A DNA stretch of 11,754 bases from FEN-1297 sp046704255 (GTDB taxonomy: Bacteria > Bacteroidota > Ignavibacteria > Ignavibacteriales > Ignavibacteriaceae). The number at the start of each line of letters is the position of its first letter. The stretch's first letter is position 1. Positions 1-6,729 of this stretch are shown piece after piece. The stretch spans positions 1 through 11,754 of the forward strand of contig JBJKSH010000221.1 in assembly GCA_046704255.1 (NCBI GenBank), in the 5' to 3' direction. The notes beneath the pieces were generated by a model. The model had not been told where the DNA came from. It saw only the letters and a list, made by a program, of their open reading frames with translations, and made no database searches. The translations under genes and the position numbers were made by a program.

Positions 1-122
1 TTGCCTCCGATATGATTCCGTTTTTCGACAATTAAGACTTTCTTATTTAATTGGGTTGCTATTCTTTCCGCCACAACACAACCGGCAAAGCCAGCGCCTA
101 CTATTAAAAAATCATATTTCAT
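1..122 (-). CDS. glf: UDP-galactopyranose mutase, N-terminal fragment (runs off window)
   Basis: Only the first 40 codons are present; the gene continues beyond position 1. The visible protein begins MKYDFLIVGAGFAGCVVAER and reaches VEKRNHIGG. This is the FAD-binding Rossmann start (GxGxxG as GAGFAG) with the acidic residue ending strand 2 (the E of VEK), and the RNHIGG run is typical of UDP-galactopyranose mutase. By family knowledge, the flavoenzyme converts UDP-galactopyranose to UDP-galactofuranose in the cytoplasm for surface glycans. The ATG at 122 overlaps the TGA stop of the upstream flippase gene in a TCAT (ATGA on the coding strand) arrangement, which suggests translational coupling. 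The polysaccharide-flippase neighbour supports the call. Another FAD-dependent oxidoreductase is possible from so short a fragment but less likely. Confidence 0.85.
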   Translation of the reverse strand, partial: MKYDFLIVGAGFAGCVVAERIATQLNKKVLIVEKRNHIGG

Positions 123-1357
123 ACGGACAATATTCTAAAAGTATATTTATTATACAAATAAAAAACTCCAACAAATACAGCTACCTCCGACATCAAAGTA
201 GCAAACGCCGCCCCTATATAACTAAATTTGGGTATTAGTAAAATATTTAAAATAATATTAACAACAGCACCCATTGCAACTGCAACCGAATATTGCTTTT
301 GTTTTCCCCAAGCAATAAGAGGGTTCCCGAAAAATATATTTACGCTTATTACTGCTATGTTCAATGCCAAAATTAAAAGAGGACCTTTCGCATTAACAAA
401 ATGATTACCAAAAATAAACCCTACAACTTTACCGGCGTTAAAGAAAATTATTGCCGATATTAAGAGCCCGGTTGAAAACATAAAGGCTGCATACTGCTTT
501 ATAATATTCCGGAATTCAATTGAATTTTTCAATCCAATATGGGAAAGCGACGGGAAAAAAGAATTTAGAATTAAGGATAATGGTATTATTCCGACTAAAA
601 TTATTTTATATGCCGCACTATAAATTCCTACATCTGCAGCGGATTTCATATATCCAAGCATTACCATATCAAGGTTATAATAAATTGCAATCATAAAAGA
701 AGAAAATACCAGCGGCAAGGACTCTTTAATAATTATTTTAAAATAATCTTTATCTATTTTGAATAAAAACCTATTGTATCTTTTATTAAAAATTCGTAAA
801 AGCCACAAGGAATTAACAAATCCGGATAATATCATTATCGCAGCTGCTGTAATTAAATCGTTTTTCGTCTTAACGAAAATAATTACCCCCAGCAAAGATA
901 TAAGATTAGTTGTTATTTGCCTTACTGCAATCAGCCACATCTTTTCGACGCCTAGGAAAAACCAATTAATTGATATGGCATTCACGAATAAATTTAATGC
1001 GGTAATTAAGAGAACAATTTTAACAACAAAAGTTTTGTTAATTAATAACACAATAATTGTAAAAATAATATACCATGCTGCGGCAAATAATATTCTAATT
1101 GATATAATATTGTTTGCCAGTTTTTGTGTTAAGGTTTTGTCTTTGGCAACTTCTCTGGTCCCATAAGTATCAAACCCAAAATTTACCATTAATAAAAAGT
1201 AGGAAACAAACGCCGCAGCAAAACCTAAAATTCCGAATCCTTCAGGTTTTAATATTCTGCCCAAATAGGCAGCAGCTATAAGCGCAATTATCTTACTAAT
1301 TATTTCGGCACTTGTTAAAGATAAAAGGTTTTTAATTATTTGGTTTGAAACTTTAAT
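119..1357 (-). CDS. Wzx-type polysaccharide flippase (MOP superfamily), probable ATT start
   Basis: This is a multi-spanning membrane protein of about 412 residues with many hydrophobic helices and sparse charged loops. Conserved MOP/polysaccharide-flippase features are LGRILKPEGFGILGF near the N-terminus, followed by GFDTYGTREVAKDK. By family knowledge these proteins flip undecaprenyl-linked oligosaccharides across the inner membrane. The conserved first helix (NLLSLTSAEIISKIIALIAA) lies upstream of the first conventional start, a TTG at 1264. Between that TTG and the in-frame TAA further upstream there is no ATG, GTG or TTG. An ATT at 1357 sits 8 nt after GGAGAAGG and gives the start KVSNQIIKNLL, so I chose it. 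A start at 1264 would delete the first membrane helix. Total length is normal for the family with the ATT start. The stop overlaps glf by 4 bp. The specific glycan substrate cannot be read from the sequence. Confidence 0.88.
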   Translation of the reverse strand: MKVSNQIIKNLLSLTSAEIISKIIALIAAAYLGRILKPEGFGILGFAAAFVSYFLLMVNFGFDTYGTREVAKDKTLTQKLANNIISIRILFAAAWYIIFTIIVLLINKTFVVKIVLLITALNLFVNAISINWFFLGVEKMWLIAVRQITTNLISLLGVIIFVKTKNDLITAAAIMILSGFVNSLWLLRIFNKRYNRFLFKIDKDYFKIIIKESLPLVFSSFMIAIYYNLDMVMLGYMKSAADVGIYSAAYKIILVGIIPLSLILNSFFPSLSHIGLKNSIEFRNIIKQYAAFMFSTGLLISAIIFFNAGKVVGFIFGNHFVNAKGPLLILALNIAVISVNIFFGNPLIAWGKQKQYSVAVAMGAVVNIILNILLIPKFSYIGAAFATLMSEVAVFVGVFYLYNKYTFRILSV

Positions 1358-1365
1358 GTATAAAT

Positions 1366-1373
1366 CCTTCTCC
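1366..1373 (-). promoter_or_regulatory. Shine-Dalgarno sequence deciding the flippase start
   Basis: GGAGAAGG on the minus strand lies 8 nt before the ATT at 1357. It is a strong SD in a region where several other genes have none. It is the main evidence that translation begins at this non-standard codon and not at the TTG 93 nt further in. Confidence 0.6.
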
Positions 1374-1423
1374 GTTTAAAATTTATAATTTAGTACTTAT
1401 CTTATACTAAATATTTTGCCGAC

Positions 1424-1455
1424 TTTGTAAAAATAATAGCGATAATTTTTACAAA
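1424..1455. promoter_or_regulatory. Perfect 11-bp inverted repeat, candidate operator for the flippase/glf operon
   Basis: TTTGTAAAAAT (1424-1434) and its exact reverse complement ATTTTTACAAA (1445-1455) flank a 10-nt spacer. Half-site centres are 21 bp apart, about two helical turns, as expected for a dimeric regulator. The element lies 67-98 bp upstream of the flippase start. The arms are AT-rich, but each contains the GTAAAAA/TTTTTAC core and pairs without a mismatch. An accidental AT-rich hairpin remains possible, and no regulator is identified. Confidence 0.4.
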
Positions 1456-1599
1456 TTAGATAAAATCATCGGTAATTAATTTTCTATATACCAAAACTTT
1501 CTAATTTAGATCTACAACATTATAAACGAATAACTAATAATCGAATGATAAACAACCGGGCTTCGCTGAAAGATTATTAACAAAAATATAAATTTCAAC

Positions 1600-1624
1600 A
1601 AGCTCCGCCCCGGCGGGCCGGCTT
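1600..1624. repeat. GC-rich short hairpin element in AT-rich spacer
   Basis: This 25-nt block starts AAGC, ends GCTT and is almost entirely G and C in between, in sharp contrast to its AT-rich surroundings. CCGCC (1605-1609) can pair with GGCGG (1612-1616), and the outer AAGC/GCTT ends are also complementary. A related purine/CG flavour (CCGGGCTTCGC) occurs at 1556-1566. It looks like a piece of a dispersed intergenic repeat; this is inference from base composition only. Confidence 0.35.
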
Positions 1625-1704
1625 CCCTAACTAATTATCAAGCTCCAATGTATATTTATAAGTCCCGTTCCGTCAGACTAATTAACGTAAACGATCTAAT
1701 GACT

Positions 1705-1732
1705 AAAAATAACCAATGGCTAATGACCATTG
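1705..1732 (-). terminator. Possible intrinsic terminator of the TPR–DUF4292–EnvC operon
   Basis: On the minus strand, 9 nt beyond the EnvC-like stop codon, CAATGG and CCATTG (1714-1719 and 1727-1732) form a 6-bp stem with a 7-nt loop. It is followed in the direction of transcription by GTTATTTTTAG. The stem is short and only modestly GC-rich, so termination would be weak. The same bases also read as degenerate AATGAC-type hexamer repeats. Confidence 0.4.
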
Positions 1733-1741
1733 ACAAAAAGA

Positions 1742-3025
1742 TTACTTCCCTGCAAGCCAGACTACCGGATTCTGTTTTTGCCTTGAGTTCCAGATTTCAA
1801 AATGAAGTATATTCCCTTCCAGACTTTCACCCACTCTGCCTATTACACTCCCGAACTTTACCCTATCTCCTTCTTTTACATAAATATCGGAAAGATGACT
1901 ATACACCGTTCTATAATTCCCTTTGTGAGTAATAATTACTACACTGCCGTATCCGGGCAGCCAATCAATTACGGAAACTACTCCGTCTGCAACTGCTCTA
2001 ACATCGGCATCGGGAGTTGTCTTAATATCAATTCCGTAATTTAAAGTAATAGTATTTAATTTTTCATTCCTGTTCTCGCCGAACTTTCTAATAATTTTTC
2101 CTCTTTCAACAGGCCAATGAAGCCTTCCTTTTAATGCCGCAAATGAAGAGAATCCGGCGGTAGATAAATCTGCATCCGGAGTACTTGTATTATTAAGCTT
2201 TGGCAGTGTTTCACTAGATTTTGATGAAGCTATTTTTTCAGGCGGTTTAGTCTTTAACTTTTCTAAAGCAAGTCTCTCTTTTTCTTCTTTCACCCTTGCA
2301 GCGTCTTCTTCTATAAGTTTATTAATTATATTTTGTATACTTATTTCTGCAGATTTTTTTGCAAGCAATTCACTTTTAAGTGCAGCTTTATCATTACGAA
2401 TGACATTCAATATTCTATTTCCCTGCTGTTTCTTTACTTCGAGATTTTTCTCTTCCCCAAGTTTCTCATTAGTTAAAGCTAATTTAGCCTGCTTTTCTCT
2501 TTCAAGAATATTTCTAAATGAAATTAATTTTACGGTATTTTCTTTTAAACAGGCAAGGTCTTTTTGCCTTTGCACCGTAAACATTTGTAAATATTTGTAG
2601 CGAAGAATCGCCTGCTCAAAGGATTTGGCATCCAGAATACTTGCCCATTCGTCCGGCTTTCCTCTTTTATATATTGCCACAACATAACGTGCATAATTCT
2701 TTTTTAAATATTTAATCTCTTTGTTTATTGATAAAATTTTATAATTGGTTTTAACAATATCATTTTCTTTTTGTGTTTCTTCATCTTTAAGATTATTTAT
2801 TAAGGTATGTAACAAAAAACTCTGCTTATTGTAATTATCCAATGCGGCATAGGTTTCATTTTCTCTGGCTGACTTTGCTTTTAATTTATTTTCAAGCAAT
2901 GTAATTTGATTTCTAATACTGTCTAATTCGGTTTGTTTTTGTTTTATACCGGGGGTTTGAGCAAAAAGATTACTAGTGATAAGAAAAATAGTAATTATAA
3001 CTGTATATGTTGTTTTACATTTCAA
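1742..3025 (-). CDS. EnvC-like murein hydrolase activator: coiled coil plus degenerate LytM/M23 domain
   Basis: This 427-residue exported protein has a signal peptide ending LFAQ (cleavage near residue 22). A long charged coiled coil spans about residues 25-265 (heptad-like E/K/L-rich), followed by a linker and a C-terminal LytM/M23 domain from about residue 298 to 427. The fold signature is clear (RLHWPVERGKIIRKFGE, DGVVSVIDWLPGYGSVVII, YSHLSDIYVKEGD). The zinc ligands are not intact: the HxxxD position reads N329-Y-G-I-D333, and the HxH position reads I406-L-H408. Loss of ligands with retained fold is known for EnvC, which activates cell-wall amidases without cutting peptidoglycan, so I infer an activator role. 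It starts at TTG, the only usual start codon in frame, 21 nt after the DUF4292 stop; no SD is obvious. It is the last gene of a three-gene operon. A weakly active M23 peptidase is the alternative. Confidence 0.85.
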   Translation of the reverse strand: MKCKTTYTVIITIFLITSNLFAQTPGIKQKQTELDSIRNQITLLENKLKAKSARENETYAALDNYNKQSFLLHTLINNLKDEETQKENDIVKTNYKILSINKEIKYLKKNYARYVVAIYKRGKPDEWASILDAKSFEQAILRYKYLQMFTVQRQKDLACLKENTVKLISFRNILEREKQAKLALTNEKLGEEKNLEVKKQQGNRILNVIRNDKAALKSELLAKKSAEISIQNIINKLIEEDAARVKEEKERLALEKLKTKPPEKIASSKSSETLPKLNNTSTPDADLSTAGFSSFAALKGRLHWPVERGKIIRKFGENRNEKLNTITLNYGIDIKTTPDADVRAVADGVVSVIDWLPGYGSVVIITHKGNYRTVYSHLSDIYVKEGDRVKFGSVIGRVGESLEGNILHFEIWNSRQKQNPVVWLAGK

Positions 3026-3046
3026 AAGTATAATTGCTGATATTAT

Positions 3047-3835
3047 TTACCATTTAATAATAGTTGCATCTTTAGGCAGTTGAAAATTGATGTTAATTTC
3101 CGGTTTGTTTGCAGTCATCTTTTTATATTTAATAGCAACCGATTGATCATCATTTTTATCCTGTACATCAATCGAATAAGGAACAGCAACATTATCCAAA
3201 AGTGCAAAGTCCGAATATTTTCCGTCCAGCAATACATTGCCGGAATTATTTTCGACCTTATAACCCGTTATGCCGAGCTGTCTTATATCAACCCTGTATA
3301 TAGTGGTTTTATGGTTAACGGAATCTACATAAGTAAGAACGTATTTATCATAATCAACCGAATATTTTGTAGGTTCTTTATACAAATGTTTGGTTAAACT
3401 GACGGAGCCTACAAATGCATCTATTATATTACTGAAAGGTAAGTTGATTTTAAAAATATCTTTAAGAACATTTTCATCAACTCTACCTTCATAAGCCGTA
3501 TTCTTAAGTGCATCATAAAAAATAAAGTTTTTATTGGTAACCAAAACTTCCGCCAGTTGAATACCGAACGGGCCCATAATTATAAGATATAAGGAATCCG
3601 GTTTAACCAATGTTACTTTAAAGTCCGCTTTGTTATCCATAACGGGAGAATTTACAATAAGGCTTCCGGTTCCTTCAAATGTTCTAATTCTCATGCGGTT
3701 AGCTTCCAGTTTGTTAACCAATCTTTCTGCCGATAATATTTCCACTTCTTCCGTAGGCTTGGAAGGAACACAGCCTGAAAAAAACAATAGCGTTATTTCA
3801 ACGAACAAAAAAAGAATTATAGTGTATTTTTTCAA
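3047..3835 (-). CDS. DUF4292-family (LolA/LolB-like) outer-membrane lipoprotein
   Basis: This is a 262-residue protein with a lipoprotein signal peptide (lipobox FSGC, about residue 21) and no Asp after the Cys, consistent with outer-membrane sorting. The body resembles DUF4292: LEANRMRIRTFEGTGSLIV, then VTLVKPDSLYLIIMGPFGI, then a C-terminal half rich in beta strands. The family is thought to have the half-barrel fold of LolA/LolB-type lipid carriers; its biochemical role is not established. Start: TTG at 3835, 2 nt after the TPR gene's TAA and 6 nt after AAAGGG. The preceding in-frame codons run into a TAG, so no ATG, GTG or earlier TTG is available. The TPR–DUF4292–EnvC order recurs in Bacteroidota genomes by my recollection, which supports a shared envelope function. 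Confidence 0.8.
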   Translation of the reverse strand: MKKYTIILFLFVEITLLFFSGCVPSKPTEEVEILSAERLVNKLEANRMRIRTFEGTGSLIVNSPVMDNKADFKVTLVKPDSLYLIIMGPFGIQLAEVLVTNKNFIFYDALKNTAYEGRVDENVLKDIFKINLPFSNIIDAFVGSVSLTKHLYKEPTKYSVDYDKYVLTYVDSVNHKTTIYRVDIRQLGITGYKVENNSGNVLLDGKYSDFALLDNVAVPYSIDVQDKNDDQSVAIKYKKMTANKPEININFQLPKDATIIKW

Positions 3836-3837
3836 TC

Positions 3838-5643
3838 TTAACCCTTTTCTATTTTTAATTTTAATTCTTTGTTGTTTTCATCGAGCTTTAAGGCTTTTTT
3901 CCATGCTTCCAAAGCTTCTGTCTTTTTGCCCATCTTCATTTCAATATCGCCGAGGTGTTCATAAACGTCCGAATTTTTATCATTTATTTTAATTGATTCT
4001 TTTTCATAATATTCGGCTTCTTTTAACTTCCCAATCTTAAAATAAATCCATCCCATAGTATCCAGGTAAGAAGAATTTGTAGGTTTTGCTTTTATTGCAA
4101 TCTTGGCCATTTTAAGAGCTTCATCAAGTTTAATTCCTCTTTCGGAAAGCGAGTAAGCATAATTGTTGTTTATAAGATCATTTGTAGAATCTATTTTAAG
4201 TGCAAGCTCATAAACGCTGTCGCATTTTGTCCAATTCTTTTCACCATCATATATCAATCCGAGTGTACCAAGTAAGTTAATATCGTTCGGGGAAAGTGTT
4301 AAAGCTTCTTTAAGATACTTAATAGCCGCCGAATTTTGTTTTAACTGGCTTAACGTATACCCGTATGCAGATAAAGCCGTAATATCCTTCGGCTTAAGTT
4401 TAACTGCTTTTTTAAGAAAGGGTTCTGCTTCTTGATTATGATTATTCTGAGCAAGCGACAAACCTAGAATTAAATTCACCCTAAAATCTTCCGGGAAAGA
4501 TTTTATTGCTGCCTTCATAACCGAAGCAGCCTCATCGTATTTTTGATTATCAAAGTACAACCCGCCAAGCCTAACCCATGCTTCTACATTCCAGCTTGCC
4601 AATTTTGTAGCTTCTTTAAAATCTTTAATTGCGGTAGAATCATTTTTTTCATTGACGGCAATCGCTCCCAGATACATTTTAACCTGCCAGTCGGTAGTAT
4701 CCTTATTCATTGTTTCAAAAAATTTCTTGGCAATAGGCAGCAGTGTGCTGTCTTTAAAAGACTGTTCAAAATAGGATGCGCCGATCCGCAGCTTTATATT
4801 TAAAGGGACCTTCGGCTGATTCAGAATATAATCATACTCTTTGGCAGCATCCGTCCAATCATTTTGAGCCAGATAAATTTGCGCTTTCCTGTCGTAGGCA
4901 TCCAGGTCTTCCGGAGTAGCGGCAATTACCTCATTTATTACTTTCATAGCTGCATCATACATTTTTGCCCTTTGGTAATATTCAGCTAATAATTTTTGAA
5001 GACCAATATTACCGGGATCAATGGTTAGTAATTTATTTATTGAGTTTGCAGCATCTTTAAAATTTCCCATGCCTGCATAAAGTTCGGATACATGCATAAG
5101 AACACTCCAATCCGGTCCTACCACGTTTGTAATTTTATTATAAATACCAATTGCCCTCATTGGCTTGTTGGTTTCATAAATTCTTGCAAGCCTGTAGTAA
5201 GCATTTATATTGGATGAATCCTGCTTAATTATTTTATTTAAAAATATGGCAGCAGAGTCATTCTGATTGGCGGCTAAATAAATATCTGTTATTAAATTAA
5301 GATAATCTATTTTATTAGAATCTATTTGAACTGCTTTTTGGGCATTTTGCAAAGCAAGTGATAATTTATTAAGATACAGGTAATTTTTAGCAAGGGCAAA
5401 ATAAACTCCGGCCCTTGGTTCCAGGCGAAGTACGGAATTGTAATAAATTATTGCATCGTTATATTTACCTTTGGCCTCTGCTATGGAACCGTCTATAAAC
5501 TGGTTTAACGCATCGTAGGCAGTATCTAATTCGGGTTCACTTACCGTTTCAACATTTTGATTAGAGTATTTCATTACATGCTTTTGAGATGCACAGCCGG
5601 CAATTAATATTCCAAGCAATATTATGGTTGTTATTTTTTGCAT
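3838..5643 (-). CDS. TPR-repeat lipoprotein
   Basis: This 601-residue protein has a lipoprotein signal peptide (MQKITTIILLGILIAGC, Cys17). About residues 45-595 are filled with tandem tetratricopeptide repeats, visible as recurring A-x-x-Y/L-x-x-x-Y patterns such as DALNQFIDGSIAEAKGKYND, YYRLARIYE, AYGYTLSQLKQ and LDTMGWIYFKIGKLKEAEYY. TPR arrays form superhelical scaffolds for protein binding. The lipid anchor puts it on the outer or inner membrane facing the periplasm. It is the first gene of the operon, ending 2 nt before the DUF4292 gene, so it may scaffold the two downstream envelope proteins. No catalytic domain is seen. The ATG at 5643 is supported by the complete signal peptide directly after it. 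The binding partner is unknown. Confidence 0.85.
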   Translation of the reverse strand: MQKITTIILLGILIAGCASQKHVMKYSNQNVETVSEPELDTAYDALNQFIDGSIAEAKGKYNDAIIYYNSVLRLEPRAGVYFALAKNYLYLNKLSLALQNAQKAVQIDSNKIDYLNLITDIYLAANQNDSAAIFLNKIIKQDSSNINAYYRLARIYETNKPMRAIGIYNKITNVVGPDWSVLMHVSELYAGMGNFKDAANSINKLLTIDPGNIGLQKLLAEYYQRAKMYDAAMKVINEVIAATPEDLDAYDRKAQIYLAQNDWTDAAKEYDYILNQPKVPLNIKLRIGASYFEQSFKDSTLLPIAKKFFETMNKDTTDWQVKMYLGAIAVNEKNDSTAIKDFKEATKLASWNVEAWVRLGGLYFDNQKYDEAASVMKAAIKSFPEDFRVNLILGLSLAQNNHNQEAEPFLKKAVKLKPKDITALSAYGYTLSQLKQNSAAIKYLKEALTLSPNDINLLGTLGLIYDGEKNWTKCDSVYELALKIDSTNDLINNNYAYSLSERGIKLDEALKMAKIAIKAKPTNSSYLDTMGWIYFKIGKLKEAEYYEKESIKINDKNSDVYEHLGDIEMKMGKKTEALEAWKKALKLDENNKELKLKIEKG

Positions 5644-5685
5644 AAATCAAAATTTTTATAATAAGAAAATATAATAATAATAAAA

Positions 5686-5691
5686 ATTATA
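5686..5691 (-). promoter_or_regulatory. Possible -10 element for the TPR operon
   Basis: TATAAT on the minus strand, about 43 nt upstream of the TPR gene's ATG. No convincing -35 partner is present at 16-18 nt, and the area is so AT-rich that a chance match is likely. Confidence 0.25.
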
Positions 5692-5747
5692 GCTTACATA
5701 AATAGATAAAAATCTACTTTAAGATAACTTTGCTATACGGCATAATC

Positions 5748-5778
5748 TTGCATACAAATATAGTAAAGTATATTTTTG
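5748..5778 (+). promoter_or_regulatory. Bacteroidota-type promoter for the ATP-grasp gene
   Basis: TTG (5748-5750), a 20-nt spacer, then TATTTTTG (5771-5778) exactly fits the TAnnTTTG -7 box and TTG-type -33 box known for the major sigma factor of Bacteroidota. Transcription would begin near 5782-5786, leaving a very short leader before the ATG at 5796. This agrees with the absence of an SD there. No experiment supports it. Confidence 0.5.
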
Positions 5779-5795
5779 TAAAAACTTATTTCTAT

Positions 5796-6719
5796 ATGGA
5801 AAATTATGATCTCGGCCTTGCATTTGTTTGGGAATACGACGATAAATTTATTTCTTTGATAGAAGAAATTTTTCACCTGTCCGGCATTTCCACTTACCTT
5901 GTAACATACCATAATGTAAAAGAAACAAAGGAAAGAATACTTAATAAGGAATTGCATTTTAGTTTTTACCTGGACCGCGCCTGGGATGTTGAAGAAGAAT
6001 TTGAGGAGTTGGGGAAAATTCTGCGTAAAAGAAAAACTACTATTTTTAATCCCTATGAGAACGTATTGCACGCAATCGACAAGGCTAGTATGCACCTGGA
6101 ATTTATTACGGCAGGGTTAAATGTACCTCATTCCATTATTATTCCCCCGCACAGGGAAAGTGAGGATATTTTTATTTCTATTGAAGACCTTGCTGTTTTA
6201 GGAAGGCCTTTCATTATAAAACCATGCAACAATACCGGCGGCGGTATTGGTGTTGTTACCGGTGCTGAAACTCTTAAGGAAATTATTGATGAACGAGTTA
6301 CCAACTCCGATGATAAATACATACTTCAGGAAAAAATTTACCCTTCTTTTTTTAACGGCAAAAGAGCATGGTTCAGATGCTTTTGGGCTTTTGGAAAAGC
6401 AATTCCTGTCTGGTGGGATGATCAAACCCATCTTTACACACAATTAAATATTAAGGAAGTGAATCAATTTAAATTGAAAAAGTTATTTCATATAACAAAA
6501 ATTATTGCAGGAATAACTCAACTCGATTTCTTCTCCACTGAAATTGTTTTTACCAATGATAATAAATTTGTTGCCATAGATTATGTAAACGACCAATGCG
6601 ATATGAGGTTTAGCTCTGTTCACTTTGACGGTGTACCCGATAATATTGTGAAAGAAATAATTATTAATATGCGGAGTAAAATTAGAAAAATTAAAAAACA
6701 GGAAAATTTGAAGATTTAA
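5796..6719 (+). CDS. ATP-grasp domain enzyme, substrate unknown
   Basis: A 307-residue cytoplasmic protein without signal peptide. Residues about 1-110 form a pre-ATP-grasp region (LGLAFVWEYDDKFISLIEE). Residues about 111-290 carry the ATP-grasp fold: a lysine strand FIIKP (K142), a Gly-rich loop NNTGGGIGV (146-153), the QEKIYP hinge strand (Q178/E179), an acidic metal strand FFSTEIVF (E249) and IDYVNDQCDMR (D262, N265, D266). This layout resembles RimK-like carboxylate–amine/thiol ligases, which activate a carboxylate with ATP. The catalytic positions look intact. I start at ATG 5796, not at the TTG 66 nt upstream: the protein homology pattern begins at MENYDLGLAF, and the upstream stretch overlaps the predicted promoter. 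A small membrane protein follows after 10 nt and is probably co-transcribed. The acceptor and donor substrates are not evident. Confidence 0.8.
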   Translation: MENYDLGLAFVWEYDDKFISLIEEIFHLSGISTYLVTYHNVKETKERILNKELHFSFYLDRAWDVEEEFEELGKILRKRKTTIFNPYENVLHAIDKASMHLEFITAGLNVPHSIIIPPHRESEDIFISIEDLAVLGRPFIIKPCNNTGGGIGVVTGAETLKEIIDERVTNSDDKYILQEKIYPSFFNGKRAWFRCFWAFGKAIPVWWDDQTHLYTQLNIKEVNQFKLKKLFHITKIIAGITQLDFFSTEIVFTNDNKFVAIDYVNDQCDMRFSSVHFDGVPDNIVKEIIINMRSKIRKIKKQENLKI

Positions 6720-6729
6720 AAAATTACCT

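Larger units (their letters stand above)
1374..1741. other. Non-coding stretch between the EnvC-like operon end and the flippase gene
   Basis: No convincing gene is present. A short plus-strand reading frame from 1648 has no RBS and runs into the antisense of the EnvC-like gene. The region holds an inverted repeat (1424-1455), a GC-rich element (1600-1624) and a hairpin with a T-run (1705-1732). The promoter of the flippase operon should lie here, near the inverted repeat. On the minus strand, TTTACA (1428-1423) and TATAAG are separated by 19 nt, which is too loose a match to call. Confidence 0.6.

Noticed and set aside
759..1166. Plus-strand 135-codon open frame opposite the flippase
   Set aside because: It is the antisense of a membrane-protein gene; the AT-rich helices generate open complementary frames. 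It has no RBS and no recognisable domain.
1648..1932. Plus-strand 94-codon frame across the spacer and the EnvC-like 3' end
   Set aside because: No RBS, its second half is antisense to a conserved LytM domain, and its first half is repeat-like spacer.
5730..5795. Upstream TTG extension of the ATP-grasp protein (22 residues)
   Set aside because: It overlaps the best promoter, has no SD, and adds residues unlike the family start; ATG at 5796 is preferred.
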